Assembly (NCBI GenBank): GCA_000507305.1
Contig: DF241017.1
Span: 28,038 to 92,037, forward strand
Direction of reading: 5' to 3'
DNA length: 64,000 nucleotides
Source: Breviolum minutum Mf 1.05b.01
Lineage: Eukaryota; Sar; Dinophyceae; Suessiales; Symbiodiniaceae
The notes under the pieces are model-generated. The model was not told where the DNA came from, did no database searches, and saw nothing but the letters and a program-made list of their open reading frames with translations. A program made the position numbers and the translations under genes. Shown piece by piece: positions 24,286 through 35,000 of the stretch; the first letter of the stretch is position 1, and the number at the start of each line of letters is the position of its first letter.

Positions 24286-24900
24286 GTAAGGCTTGCAAGT
24301 ACCAGGAAGGAAAATGCCAGTCGATGATGGGTGCGGATTTTCAACCCCGGAAAATTCCAGCTAGTTTTTTTTCCGTACGGGGCCCATAAGTCCACTAGGG
24401 GGTGAAATACTCCCATGATTTCGATTTATAACGCCATTTATAGGGGTGAGATAACTCCCATTTGTAACTAGCAGGGGCCCACCTGGTACACTCCCTGAAA
24501 ATTTTCACAGCCAAAATCCACCAAGAATGACGCCGTATTTGAAGCCGGAGATAGGTTTTTCCCAAAGCCCCGTCATTTTTCGATATCTATTCGTTAAATT
24601 TCGGGGGTGTACATATTTCGTTCATTTTTGAATATCTAAAGGGGGACATTTTACCTAACAAGGTGAACAAAATCCGTTTTTTTTTTTTGGTTTTTTGGTC
24701 CATATGGAAAAAACACCTCTCCTTTTTTTGGCGCATTTTTTTCCAAATACCGCCCAAACAAGGTTAAAGGTGAAGTCATGGTAGTTCCAAACATCTTTTT
24801 TAAAAAGTGATGGATTTTTTCTTCGGCTGGGAGGTTTTTTCATAGCAAACTCAGTCGTTCATTTCCACCAACTTGTAGGTTATTTTTGGGACGAATATAC

Positions 24901-25017
24901 CACTGTTGATGGTTCAGAAATCCCAAGGCCAACCACTGTTTGGATGGTGCTAAAACCCAGTTTTTTTTGCAGGATAAACTACTAACTGGTTAGCAGGATT
25001 TCTGAACCATCAACAGC
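24901..25017. mobile_element. family A fold-back element
   Basis: CACTGTTGATGGTTCAGAAA to CTGAACCATCAACAG; it lies just upstream of exon 25073. Confidence 0.7.
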
Positions 25018-25072
25018 AATATATAGATCGATGAGATTTTAGGGATGCTCCCTCTCCTAACAACGGTGGAAG

Positions 25073-25861
25073 CAAATGTCGGCTAAGACGAGCCCCAAAA
25101 TCATGGACGTGGACGAATTACTTCCCAAAATTCAAAGGAAGCTCATCTTGGGAGGGACCCATTTTCGAACTTCCATGGTTGTGGGAGGGAGAGTATATAT
25201 ATAGATATATGATATATGTAGATTCTATATAGATATTCCAAAACAAACCATATATACATACTAAATGTTAAATATCTGGTTCAGATGACTTTACATCTTC
25301 ACATCTTCAGATCTTATATCCCCAAACTTGGCTGCGAAAAGTCACTTGCAAGGTATAGAAGTGGAACCTACTGCCTGGTAGGGGACCTTGGTGATTTTTT
25401 TCCAACAAAAATCGTCACCTGAAAAACCTGCAAAAAATGGTTACACCCCAGAAAACTAACATAGATACCAAAAATGATGGTTTGGAAGATGTATCTCCTT
25501 TCAAACATGGCTATTTTGGGTAGCTATGTTAGATTTCGGGTGTGTAGTGGTTTGGAGTCGATGATTTCTCGAACTTCATTTTGGGATGATGATTTTCAGG
25601 TTCTATTGTTCGTCTTGGGTGAAGTTTTGTTGTTTCCAAATGATTGGAAATGGTGATTTCCAACCATTTCCAGTAAAGATGTGGAATCAACCATTTCAAA
25701 GTGCATCTTTCGAGTACCTGACTTTTTCACCCAGTTTTGGTCATTTTTTGCACCGACTGCTAAAACGCCATCCCAAAAAACGTCGTCGTTTCAGGTACTC
25801 TCAACGCAATGAGTTTGGTGTTTCCATGCCCTTCAACCATGAAGATGCGCCTCGGCGACCA
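25073..25861 (+). CDS. two-exon partial model, unknown product
   Basis: Exon 25073-25147 reads MSAKTSPKIMDVDELLPKIQ then RKLILG; the ATG at 25076 could be the start or internal. Exon 25795-25861 follows GTCGTTTCAG and reads YSQRNEFGVSMPFNHEDAPR plus RP after one carried base, ending before GTTTTT. Joining them requires the first exon to end with two spare bases before a GA dinucleotide, so the link is tentative. The coding character of each block is good. A family A element lies just upstream (24901-25017). Confidence 0.5.
25443..25547. mobile_element. family F fold-back element
   Basis: Inverted relative to 6903-7007: it shares the GGAAGATGTATCTCC core and the CTAACATAG termini. Confidence 0.7.
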
Positions 25862-26171
25862 GTTTTTTTGCTTCCAAAAAGGGAGTAGTAGAGAAAAACC
25901 CAGGTGGATCAGGTAGTGGTTTCATTTGTTTTTTTTCAAAATTGTTCCTAAGATTTTCTTGGATATACTGTATAAATTTATGCATGAACATCATGACCCC
26001 CAAGAATTTGACGACTTCGTTTTGATATTTTTTTCTTTTCTACGAATATTTTTGTGACCTGTTGGAAGTGTAATCCACCAAACTAGTAGGCGACGTTTCA
26101 TTATCACTTGAGACATCCCCGTTTACTCGCCCGAAAGTTTAACAGCAAGCAAGTTTGCCCCTGAAAAGTTA

Positions 26172-26281
26172 CCGACCAGGTGATTCAAAGTGACCTTTTT
26201 GGGATGGTTAAGTGACCCTTTCAAGGGGTTAAGTGACCTCCAACAAGGGGATAAAAAGGTCACGAATTGAATCACCTGGGA
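26172..26281. mobile_element. family H repeat
   Basis: ACCAGGTGATTCAAAGTGACC at one end mirrors GGTCACGAATTGAATCACC at the other. Confidence 0.55.
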
Positions 26282-26422
26282 ATCGTTTGTTTGTTCGTTT
26301 GTTTAGAAAGGGTCACTGGTACCAGGCTATTCCGGGAAAAGGAAAAAGGGCCTCTGAATGAACTGGTTTTAAAAGACATATCACATTCCATCTATTTTGC
26401 TTCTTTCAGGCCATCTACATAT

Positions 26423-26516
26423 TATGGATGTTTCCGAAAATAGTGGTACCCCCAAATCATCCATTTCAATAGGGTTTTCCATTCTAAACCATCCATTTTG
26501 GGGTACCCCTATTTTT
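26423..26516. mobile_element. family B fold-back element cut by the gap
   Basis: Left arm and core complete; the right arm is replaced by N after CCCCTATTTTT. Confidence 0.75.
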
Positions 26517-26638
26517 NNNNNNNNNNNNNNNNNNNNNNNNNNNNNNNNNNNNNNNNNNNNNNNNNNNNNNNNNNNNNNNNNNNNNNNNNNNNNNNNNNNN
26601 NNNNNNNNNNNNNNNNNNNNNNNNNNNNNNNNNNNNNN
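26517..26638. other. assembly gap (N run)
   Basis: A run of N directly after the left arm and core of a family B fold-back element (26423-26516). The missing sequence begins where the right arm of the palindrome would close, so the gap was probably caused by the repeat. Confidence 0.95.
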
Positions 26639-26833
26639 GTGGTGCAAATTACTAGTAATATATAGACTATCTTTTAAGGGAAGGAACGGAGGCGATTTCT
26701 GGGAGCGGATTGGGGGGAGAAAACCCTCATAAATCCCTTGATCCAATAATAGGTTAGTAGATGCACGGAGCTTTAGAAAAAAAGCCCAGGGTTTTTGTTC
26801 CTAAGCACATCTCCTCGCTGAAGTCATTTTCAG

Positions 26834-26918
26834 GGAGCAATCAACTGGTGATTTTGATGAAACTTTTTTGCGATGCCGCAAATGGAAGAACCCTACGAAA
26901 CCGCACGTTTTCGTTTTG
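26834..26918 (+). CDS. internal exon, unknown product
   Basis: After CATTTTCAG, entered with one base, 28 codons read EQSTGDFDETFLRCRKWKNP then TKPHVFVL, ending before GTATTC. Acceptor and donor are both good. It may belong with the model at 25.1-25.9 kb, but the phase does not link directly; an exon could sit in the N gap. Product unknown. Confidence 0.55.
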
Positions 26919-27105
26919 GTATTCTATTGTTTGGCAAAATCCTCAACCCCCCATAATGCTCAAAAAATCAAGCATTCTTGGAATTGAACCCCCAAATAAA
27001 TTCACATACTCAGAATAAAACATACATACGTCATACGTATACCGTATATACACATGTTTTTGTCAAAAAAAAGGTCTTGGATAATTTTTCAACTCCAATT
27101 TCCAG

Positions 27106-27195
27106 ACAGGTTTTTGACGGCAAGCGATTGGGAAAAATCATATCAAAACGATGCGAAAATCTATGGCTGGGATGAAGCATTCTCTTCTCTATAGC
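27106..27195 (+). CDS. probable exon ending in a stop, unknown product
   Basis: After CCAATTTCCAG, entered with two bases, the block reads FLTASDWEKSYQNDAKIYGW then DEAFSSL and TAG. The composition is protein-like. It may be the last exon of the 25-27 kb gene, or it may end at an internal GC donor (GATGAA|GCATTC). Another frame is open (VFDGKRLGKIISKRCENLW). Confidence 0.4.
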
Positions 27196-28309
27196 CCTTC
27201 CAAGGGATCAGATTTGGCGAGCTTTCACAGGGGGTCATGGGAAAATGGGACCCACTTTTTGGGGAAAAATCAAAGTTGATACAAAAAATCTATGGTCATT
27301 TTGAGGGATTTCCCGTGACTAACAATGCAGTGTTTGGGTTGGTAATAAAATGACCCCTGTTTGACGAGTTTAGGCTCGCTTTTCTGAAAATAAAAAAGAT
27401 GCACATTTTGGACAGTGAAATCTTGGCTCCAACTTCAGCCTGTTCTTTTTCTTCAAAAATTACCCGAAATGTCCAACTAAATGTGCCACTGAAAGTGGTA
27501 GTTTGGTACTTTGAGTTTTTTTCAATCCCCAAAATCATTTGCCAATTCATTTTGATCACCAAATTTCTGATACACCTGAATTTTTATCGCAGAACTGTTT
27601 TTCCCCTATATTTTTTTTTGTTGGGGGATTACAGTCTAGACTTCTGAACCAATCAACTCCGCAACTCGCTCAACCGCCTTGGTGAGTCACCAAGGCTCAG
27701 ATGTGTTTTCGTGAGAAGCATTCATGGGACCAAAACTGTTCCTTGGCAACTTGTTGGGGTAAAAGCATCCACTCCGGTCAACTAACAAACATAACCATAG
27801 AAAATCCACCCATTTTTGGGGGTAAATAGTATCAAAATGGTGGGAAAATCCATGGCGACCTGTTAGTTTCAGGGAGGGTACACCTTGGAAAATGAACAAT
27901 CCTAAGATGGGAAGTGTATAACACCCTATAAATGGCTTGAAACATTGAGTAACTGGGGTTATAACCCCTGAAAATTTTCATTTTGAAGCCCAGAAATGAA
28001 GGTGGATGGAAGATGTGTTTCCTTTTCAAACTTTAGTGATCTTGTTGGGGGTAATGAAGGGATGTGGGGCTTTGGATGCTTACCCTTCCTCCCATAATCA
28101 TGGTTCAGTGGAAAATTACCCTAAATGAAAGGAAACTACTATAACTGGGTTGAAGTTTCAACAGCTTCAGGTCGTTTTCAACCTCTTCTGGCGGTTGGGT
28201 TTCAAGAAACGACCCCAAGCATCTGAAGAGTGAAATCCAGTGATTTCACCCCCCAGAAACTTGGTGGTAACGATTCAGCGATTTGGAACTGTGGGTATCT
28301 AGAATCCCG

Positions 28310-28428
28310 AACCTTGTTACATGGGAAAATCAACCCTAAAGATTGACAGGTAGCAAGTCCCTTGGTGATGTAGGGTTTCTCCTATTTTTTAGGGTTGTTT
28401 CAGGTGATTATGGCAAACCCTGTAATAG
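28310..28428. repeat. dispersed repeat, copy 2
   Basis: Same orientation as the copy at 3338-3455. Confidence 0.7.
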
Positions 28429-28514
28429 GGAGTGATTGGGAGCTACCCGAGTTCCAGATCTTAGTCTTGGGGTGTTGTCTTCTTTCGAGTTGGTTCGGAT
28501 TTTTTTTGGTAGGA

Positions 28515-28650
28515 AAACATTTCGTGGACATTGGGGATCTTGGCACTCAATTTTTGCTGGTCGGGCACACCGGAGATCTTAGGCAGTCTCAAGGCAATTG
28601 CGCTTCACCAACTTATATTCGGAACGATATTTTCTTGTCCAACAATTGAA
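28515..28650 (+). CDS. weak coding candidate
   Basis: One plus frame reads VDIGDLGTQFLLVGHTGDLR then QSQGNCASPTYIRNDIFLSN before a stop. A second frame is also open (GTPEILGSLKAIALHQLIFG). No clean splice sites were found, so the frame and limits are unresolved. Confidence 0.25.
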
Positions 28651-29008
28651 CTACGGACAAACCAAATCCCCAACCAAAAGAAAGATCCTTATATAACCTC
28701 ATTCCACTCCTTAATTTTTGTCGTGGCAAATTCAGGATGAACTGTTTTTTTTCCTTGATTTCCGTAATGTAGAAGCAGTGGTTTGGGAGGATATATCGAT
28801 TCCACAAGCATTTCCAAAGGTCCATTGTTGTACTGCGACAATGTGAAGGAGAACTGTCCGGAAGCCGAAAAGGGGTTCAAGGGTTGCATTTTTTGGGGAA
28901 TTTCGAGGATTTCTTTCCAACACCTGCGGTTTGTCTGGAGACAGGTTCTATGGTGAATGAGAATGATGTAACGTAGTAGCGAACGTAGTGAACATGTGTT
29001 GGGTGGGA

Positions 29009-29033
29009 ACTTCTCTCTCTCTCTCTCTCTCTT
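29009..29033. repeat. CT microsatellite
   Basis: About eleven CT units. Confidence 0.95.
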
Positions 29034-29187
29034 TTTAAAGGGCAAAAAGGTGATCTATTTACCAAGGTTATATACTTTGCCCCACGCGGACTCCCAAGGG
29101 TTTGCAACAATGAAATGCTTAAAAGATGTAGAAAAAAAACAGCACCTTGACATGTTCCTTTGGTAGTGTGGTGAATTTTTTCCACAG

Positions 29188-31623
29188 GGCTCATCCAGCG
29201 ACATTGGCGTTTCTAAGGACGTTTCGTTTCTTTTTTTTGAAGCCTAACAAGTGACCAGATGATTGTTAGATGTATCCAACTCCTACTTTAATAGTCAAAT
29301 ACCTAATGACAATCTGTCTCATTTTTACGGGAAATCCAAGGTCCCCTTCTTTTAGAAAGATTTTTTTTTATCACCTGCACTCTGAAACCCAAAAATGCAT
29401 GCTGGGACCGACATGTTTTTTCCAAAAGGGGGGAAAAACTTTCCGGGAGAAGTTTCCACCTTTTGCCCCGGAGGTGTGCTAAAAAGTACGAAACAACCCA
29501 TCATTTCAAGCCGTTTCGTTTTAGGAGCCATGTAAAACCGGCAAATTTTTCTTCATCTTTTGGGGCCCCATCGCCATAAATTATCGCCAAAGGTTTTCTT
29601 TTTGTTGGGGTTGGAAAACACATGTGTTTTTGAAAAATAAACCCAAAAAAGAAACTCGTTTCCAACCCAAACCACAATACTTTCCAACCCAAACGCAAGT
29701 TTTAAAAAGTTGAAAACTACCCTGGTTCGGGTTGGAAAGGAATTCGTTCAACAAATTTTTGGCCACCGTTCGAACGAGGTGTGACAATTGGAGAGCTAGG
29801 AAAGGAAGCAAGTTGGTTAGTCCCTCCCAAACCCAAGGCGAGCTTGGGTGGGTGGGAAAGGTATGATCAAAAGGGTATGGGGAAAGGTTGTGAACTGAGA
29901 GTTGCTTGGGGTTGTGGGTGTTTAGGATGATGAGTAGGGATGGTGATTTGGGAAGATGATGAGGTGAAGATGGATGGTGATGAGTCAGTTGGGGGGAAGA
30001 TGAAGGTCCAGGTTGGTGCAGCATTAAATAATTCGAGTAATTCGAACCTTTGATACCGGACAGTGGACAAACATGGCCATGGGTTTTCCAGCTTTTCCAA
30101 ATAGGAAGCATAGATATATAATACATCTATATACAAAGGGGTGGGTTTTGCCATTGCTATCGTTTGGAACTCACCTTTTGAGAGTTTTTTTTTTTTCGGT
30201 AGGGGTGAATCATGATTTGGAGTGGTGAAGCATAAAAATCATAAATCATGATTTGCTTGTAACAAAAGATACCTCAAACGTGTGGACGCTATCTTTTTTT
30301 TTTATCTATCTCTGATCTACCCCCCCGCTCAGGATGCAATCGTCACTACCAGGATTCAGGATGACATGATATTTTTGGGGCTTGGGGATCCCTATTGAAA
30401 AAAAACATCATTTGCTGCTGGGGGTAGATGAAAGATTTACACTCCATTATCATAGCAATGGAAAATGTACCTTTGAAGATGTATTTTCCTATGAGAGATT
30501 CGGATATTCCAGCCAGCCATGTTAGTTTACCGGATACCCCAAAATTGCCATATTTTCAATGAGTCCACCTTTTCCAAGGCCCATCATTTTGGAATTCCAT
30601 CTTAGTTTATCGAGGATGTCCTGTTTTTTTCTAGGTGGTGGCAACTCAAACATTCGTTCATTTTCACCCCGAACCTCGGGGAAGAGGAACCCATTTTGAC
30701 TACAGTCATATTTTTCAGATGGGTTGGTTCAACCACCAAATAGATTTGCTTCTTGGGCCAACAGCAGCTGCTGAAAGTTGCCGGTTACCATCGGTTAACC
30801 GTCGGTTACCAGGGAAAGTTGTCCATGCTCGACAAGATCAAAGGCTTCATTGCTGGAATGCATATGCCCGATGTCCAGGTGTTGGGTTGGGATGGTGTTT
30901 TCTAACGCAAAATCAGAGGGGTTTGGGTTGGGATTTTGGTGTCTTTTTTTCGGGGAAAGAAACGGCTGCTGTTTTTTAAATAGTTTTTTTGAGGATGTTG
31001 GGCTTTACGATGTTTTAGTTTAGTTTTGTTTTCGACAAACACATCCAAAGATGAGTTCACGTTTTTTGTTTACTCAATAAGATTAAATGACACTTAGAAA
31101 GTTCCCAGAAGCATCTACAGAAGTTCTCTCGGATTGGATCTTCAAAGCATCCTCTTCTGCGAAAAAAACATATCACCTTGGATGAAGAAACCACAGAGAG
31201 AGACCTTTTGTCGTGTTTTTTTTTTTGTTGGGAGGTCTTTCATTTCGGGGTCCCAGAGATGCTCTTGGCATTGCCACAGGCGGGGTGAGTTTTGGGGGGC
31301 TGAAAGAACAATTATCAAGGGTTTTTGTTATTCAGCGAGTGAGTTTACCACAAAAGGAGCCGTTAGCCGTTAGCATCTTTGAAATGTTTCTAACAAAATT
31401 ATCATTTTTGCCAGGAGATTTTGAAAATCGATCTGTGTGTTTTTTAGTTAGAGATATCGATACCGTCACTAGGTGGTGGCAACTCAAATATTTTCCGTTT
31501 TCACCCCGAACCTTGGGGAAGATGAACCCATTTTGATGAGCATATTTTTCAAGTGGGTTGGTTCAACCACCAACTAGATCATTCTTAGGGACCCGATACT
31601 TACGGGACACTGATTCTCACTAG
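29188..31623 (+). CDS. six-exon 3' gene model ending in TAG, unknown product
   Basis: Exons: 29188-29220, 29710-29778, 30765-30878, 31235-31284, 31374-31472, 31578-31623. All phases match, giving 136 codons plus TAG. Key pieces: GSSSDIGVSKD; TLVRVGKEFVQQIFGHRSNE; VGYQGKLSMLDKIKGFIAGM; VFHFGVPEMLLALPQA; FEMFLTKLSFLPGDFENRSV. Exon three is the most convincing (38 codons between ACAG and CAG|GTGTTG). The last intron, 31473-31577, is one whole family C element with GT and AG ends. The gene converges on the minus-strand model ending near 32093. Family not recognised. Confidence 0.6.
30632..30752. mobile_element. family C fold-back element
   Basis: CTAGGTGGTGGCAACTC at the left, GGTTCAACCACCAAATAG at the right; it ends 12 bases before exon 30765. 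Confidence 0.65.
30765..30878 (+). CDS. strongest exon of the 29.2-31.6 kb model
   Basis: Phase 0 at both ends, 38 codons: QLLKVAGYHRLTVGYQGKLS, then MLDKIKGFIAGMHMPDVQ. Acceptor GCCAACAG, donor CAG|GTGTTG. It lies just after a family C element (30632-30752). Confidence 0.65.
31473..31577 (+). mobile_element. family C fold-back element acting as an intron
   Basis: Starts GTGGTGGCAACTC and ends GGTTCAACCACCAACTAG; CTAG flanks both ends. GT donor, AG acceptor, 105 nt, in-phase exons either side. Other copies: 1368-1472, 7103-7210, 22579-22692, 30632-30752, 42237-42352, 43965-44072, 46622-46736, 50178-50276, 52635-52744. Confidence 0.6.
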
Positions 31624-31973
31624 CGCATAGTTTTTTCAAAGGGACGGTGTGAAAAAACCTTCCAACCCAGCAGTTGATTTTGGACATATCTTCTCAAAAT
31701 TTGAGGGGAAATGTAGCCAGCTACAGGCTATAAGCGTTTTTGGGCTTTTACGAAGGGATTATGAAGCCTACCTTGCCCTGGGTGGTCAGTTGCCAATTTT
31801 TTGCTGGGAGAGGTAATCCCAAAGTTCCCAAAGCTCCAGTTTTCCCGAATTGTGTTGGAATTTTGTTTCTTTCCTGAATGAACATCAAGAAAATGTTGAT
31901 GAAGAAAAATTGCCGCTCATCTTTTGGTAATTCATTCTCCTGAACTCTTTTTTTGATTGCAAGGAATGCTCAC

Positions 31974-32040
31974 AAGGCAAAGGTGTTCCCCCCAAAGATC
32001 TCCGCGGCGGTGCGTTTGCCAAACCAACATCACCCCTTTT
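31974..32040. CDS. GC-rich coding block, strand unresolved
   Basis: A plus frame after GCAAG reads ECSQGKGVPPKDLRGGAFAK; a minus frame reads FGKRTAAEIFGGNTFAL then stop. The minus reading would suit the 3' end of the neighbouring minus gene, but no phase-matching acceptor was found. Confidence 0.3.
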
Positions 32041-32092
32041 TAAGGGGTCTTGAAATATAGTGGTTGGTGTGTTTCGCATATAGCAAACCAAC

Positions 32093-35000
32093 CCTTGGCA
32101 AAGGTGAACCAATTTCTGCCACACGTCTTCTCTCTTTCGGGAGTCACTCTTTAAAGAACCGCATGGCTTCGACGGCCAAATTTCCAATCCGCATTTTTTT
32201 CTAAACAACGAAAAACACCTTGGTTTTGTTCACGCTTTTGAACAGGAACAGCCACCCACCAACAACGGCAATACCGAGAAGCCACCCCAACTTGGTGGTG
32301 ATTTTAGGAAGGGAAATCAAAATGCCCCCAAAATGGCCCCAAAAAACATTGAGGTTTGGGAAGAACCTCCGTTTTGGGGTGACTATACTCACCACCTGTA
32401 TGGCGGAGATACTGTTAAGGAAATTTCCCAAAAATTTGGTGAATAAATCCGTTGAGGAGCTTTGTGGTGAATTTCGCCCCAGGATCGTTTTTTTTTGTAA
32501 AAAACCAACAGTCTCAATTCACCACAAGTATCCCAATAATCTCAATGAAAGCATTCTGAGATCTCTCAAGAGATTTGATTCACCCAGATTCGTTGAGATG
32601 ATTGGATTTATTGAATTTGCCCAACTGGATGATTCCAATAATCTTCCAAATAATCCAATAGTTGGGCAAATTCAAAAATCTCAAGAGATGTTGAATAATC
32701 CATAATCCAATTCAATAATCTGATATATTGAATATTGGATAAAATTATTCCATTCCAACAATCCAACTGGAAATAATCATAATCCAACTGGATGATCCAC
32801 AAGAATTGAATCCAATCGGATCTCCCATTACATCTTTGAATTCCAATAATCCAATAAATAGAGAGTTACAAAACCCCAGTTACCCAACATAGTTTAGCTC
32901 ATTTACAAGGGTCCCTTATATAACTCCATTTAAAACGATCAGCTCGGGGCCCACCTTGTCAGTGTCTTTCTCCAGCTTGTGGATTTCATTCCAGGTGCGC
33001 TCTGAAACTTCAGTGTGGACACGGAACTCCATGACGCACCGGCGCGCTGCGGAATTCTTGTAGGAAATGAAGAAATTTTTAGGGGGGCAAAATGGGGCAA
33101 AAATGGGGAAGAAAAGATGAACTGATTTTTTATCAGATCTTACTAAAATGCATTTTATACAAACTTTATCCATGTTTTTTTTAGCCAGCATCTTTCAGAA
33201 TGAATATAATGAATACATTACAATGTTCGAAGATTATTAGATGCCTTTATATGTATATGTATAAATATATATAGTATGAACATATCTCCACTCAAACAAC
33301 TCCAAACGCTTCACTGCTTGCCAACTTACCGTGGGGAAGATGGAAACACGTAGCCCCAAGAGCTTGAAACACGCCAAAGTTGCGTCGCTGAAAAAACATC
33401 ATTGCTCCTCGTTCAAGAAACAAAAGCATCACACAGTCCTCTCTGCCTTCTGGTCGTTTTTTCAGTGCGATCTTTTTTCATTGCCCCCAAAAAATGAAAC
33501 AAACCAAAAACAAATCCTCAGTTGAGCATAGTTTGCCAAGTTGAACATGGAACTGGAAGAGGATGTTTTTTGTGTGTTTTTTTCCTGTTTCTTTTGTCTT
33601 TGCTAAATCGATGATTCTGTTTCTTGTTGGACTTGATGGGAGCTGAAGCCATCTGTGGGGTGGTGGGGAAATCTCCATTGTGTGGATTTAGGACACTTGG
33701 TCCAATCTAGACATCTTGGAGGATGCTTTTTTTTTGGGGGGGTTTGTCTAAATTCAAGGGACATAGTACATAGACATGGACAGTTTTTCCATTTTTTTTG
33801 TAAATAGGAAACATATCTACAAATTGGTGGATTGTCGACATTGTCTTGCTAGATGACCAGATGATATTTATTTTCTTTTCGATTTGTTCTGTGATTCTAA
33901 TACATACCCTGTTCTCTGGTTGATAGATATGCGGGGATCAAGGATTGTGTTCAGATTTTTGAACTCCACTCAAAAAAACACAAAAATGGGCGGGGGCAGA
34001 AACAGTTGAAGACATTTTTTTTGAAGCACCAAATCTTTGGTTGCCGAGTTTTCGAGCACCAAAAACATGACCGTTTTTTTTTTTTTCGTATGTTTTCATG
34101 GCTGGTGGATTTCTCATCATTTGGCTGTTTTCGTCTCCCGTTGAGGCGATGGCATGAATCCGCAGTAATTTTTTGGTTCAACAAAAAACACGGTGATGTT
34201 CTGATTTAAACATGGTGATTTTATGATTTTTATGATTTTATGATTTAAACACGTTGTTTTTTTTTTAAAATGATTTTATAATTTTGTGATTTTCTGATTT
34301 AAACACACGGTGATTTTTTTGCTTTCAAAGAGATGATTCGAAAAGAAATTCGTTGTGTTGTGTGTTGAATGGAGAAGCACCTGACAAGCACCTGACAGTT
34401 TCAATAAAATTTGGGCATCTGACCCTTTGCACAACGGGTTTTTAGCCTTTGTTAGACTGCTACAAAAAAACCTGAAGTAGTCAAGACGAACAAAAAGGAT
34501 TGTCAAAAGGCTGCTGAAAGATTTTCAATCTTAGATTTTTTCAGATTTTTTTACAAACACATGAAACTTAGCAACCAAATCCACCTTGTGTTTTTTTGGG
34601 TGCCCGGGTTTCCCCGCGTGCCCACGTCGCTTTGATCCTCCATGATCGAAGTGCATACTCTGTGGATTGGTTCCTGGGTTGATAGAAGTGGTCAGGTGAG
34701 CAATGAAAAAAGGACCCTGGTGGTTTAAGGAATGTATGGGGATGACATCCTACCCAGGTTGGTTTTTTTTGGGGATTCTGATAAACCCATGACAAGTCAG
34801 GATCCCCAAAGAAAACCAGCCAATGGAAAGTAGGAGTTTTTTTTGGGCAAGGCTCAGGTGGTGGGCTTAGGTGGTGGTTTCCCCCCCCCATTTTTCCCTG
34901 AGACTTGGAGAAAACACTGTAAACCTTGCGCAAAAATGGAGGCTCGCAGATGGCTTGCAAGCCATGATAACTGTTGATGCTTCAGCAATTTGGGGAAAAA

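Noticed and set aside
29581-30126. 181-codon minus-strand ORF, the longest uninterrupted ORF in the window
   Set aside because: The middle is a low-complexity His/Pro/Ser run opposite GATGATG-rich sequence, and a well-formed plus-strand exon (29710-29778) with matching phases lies within it.
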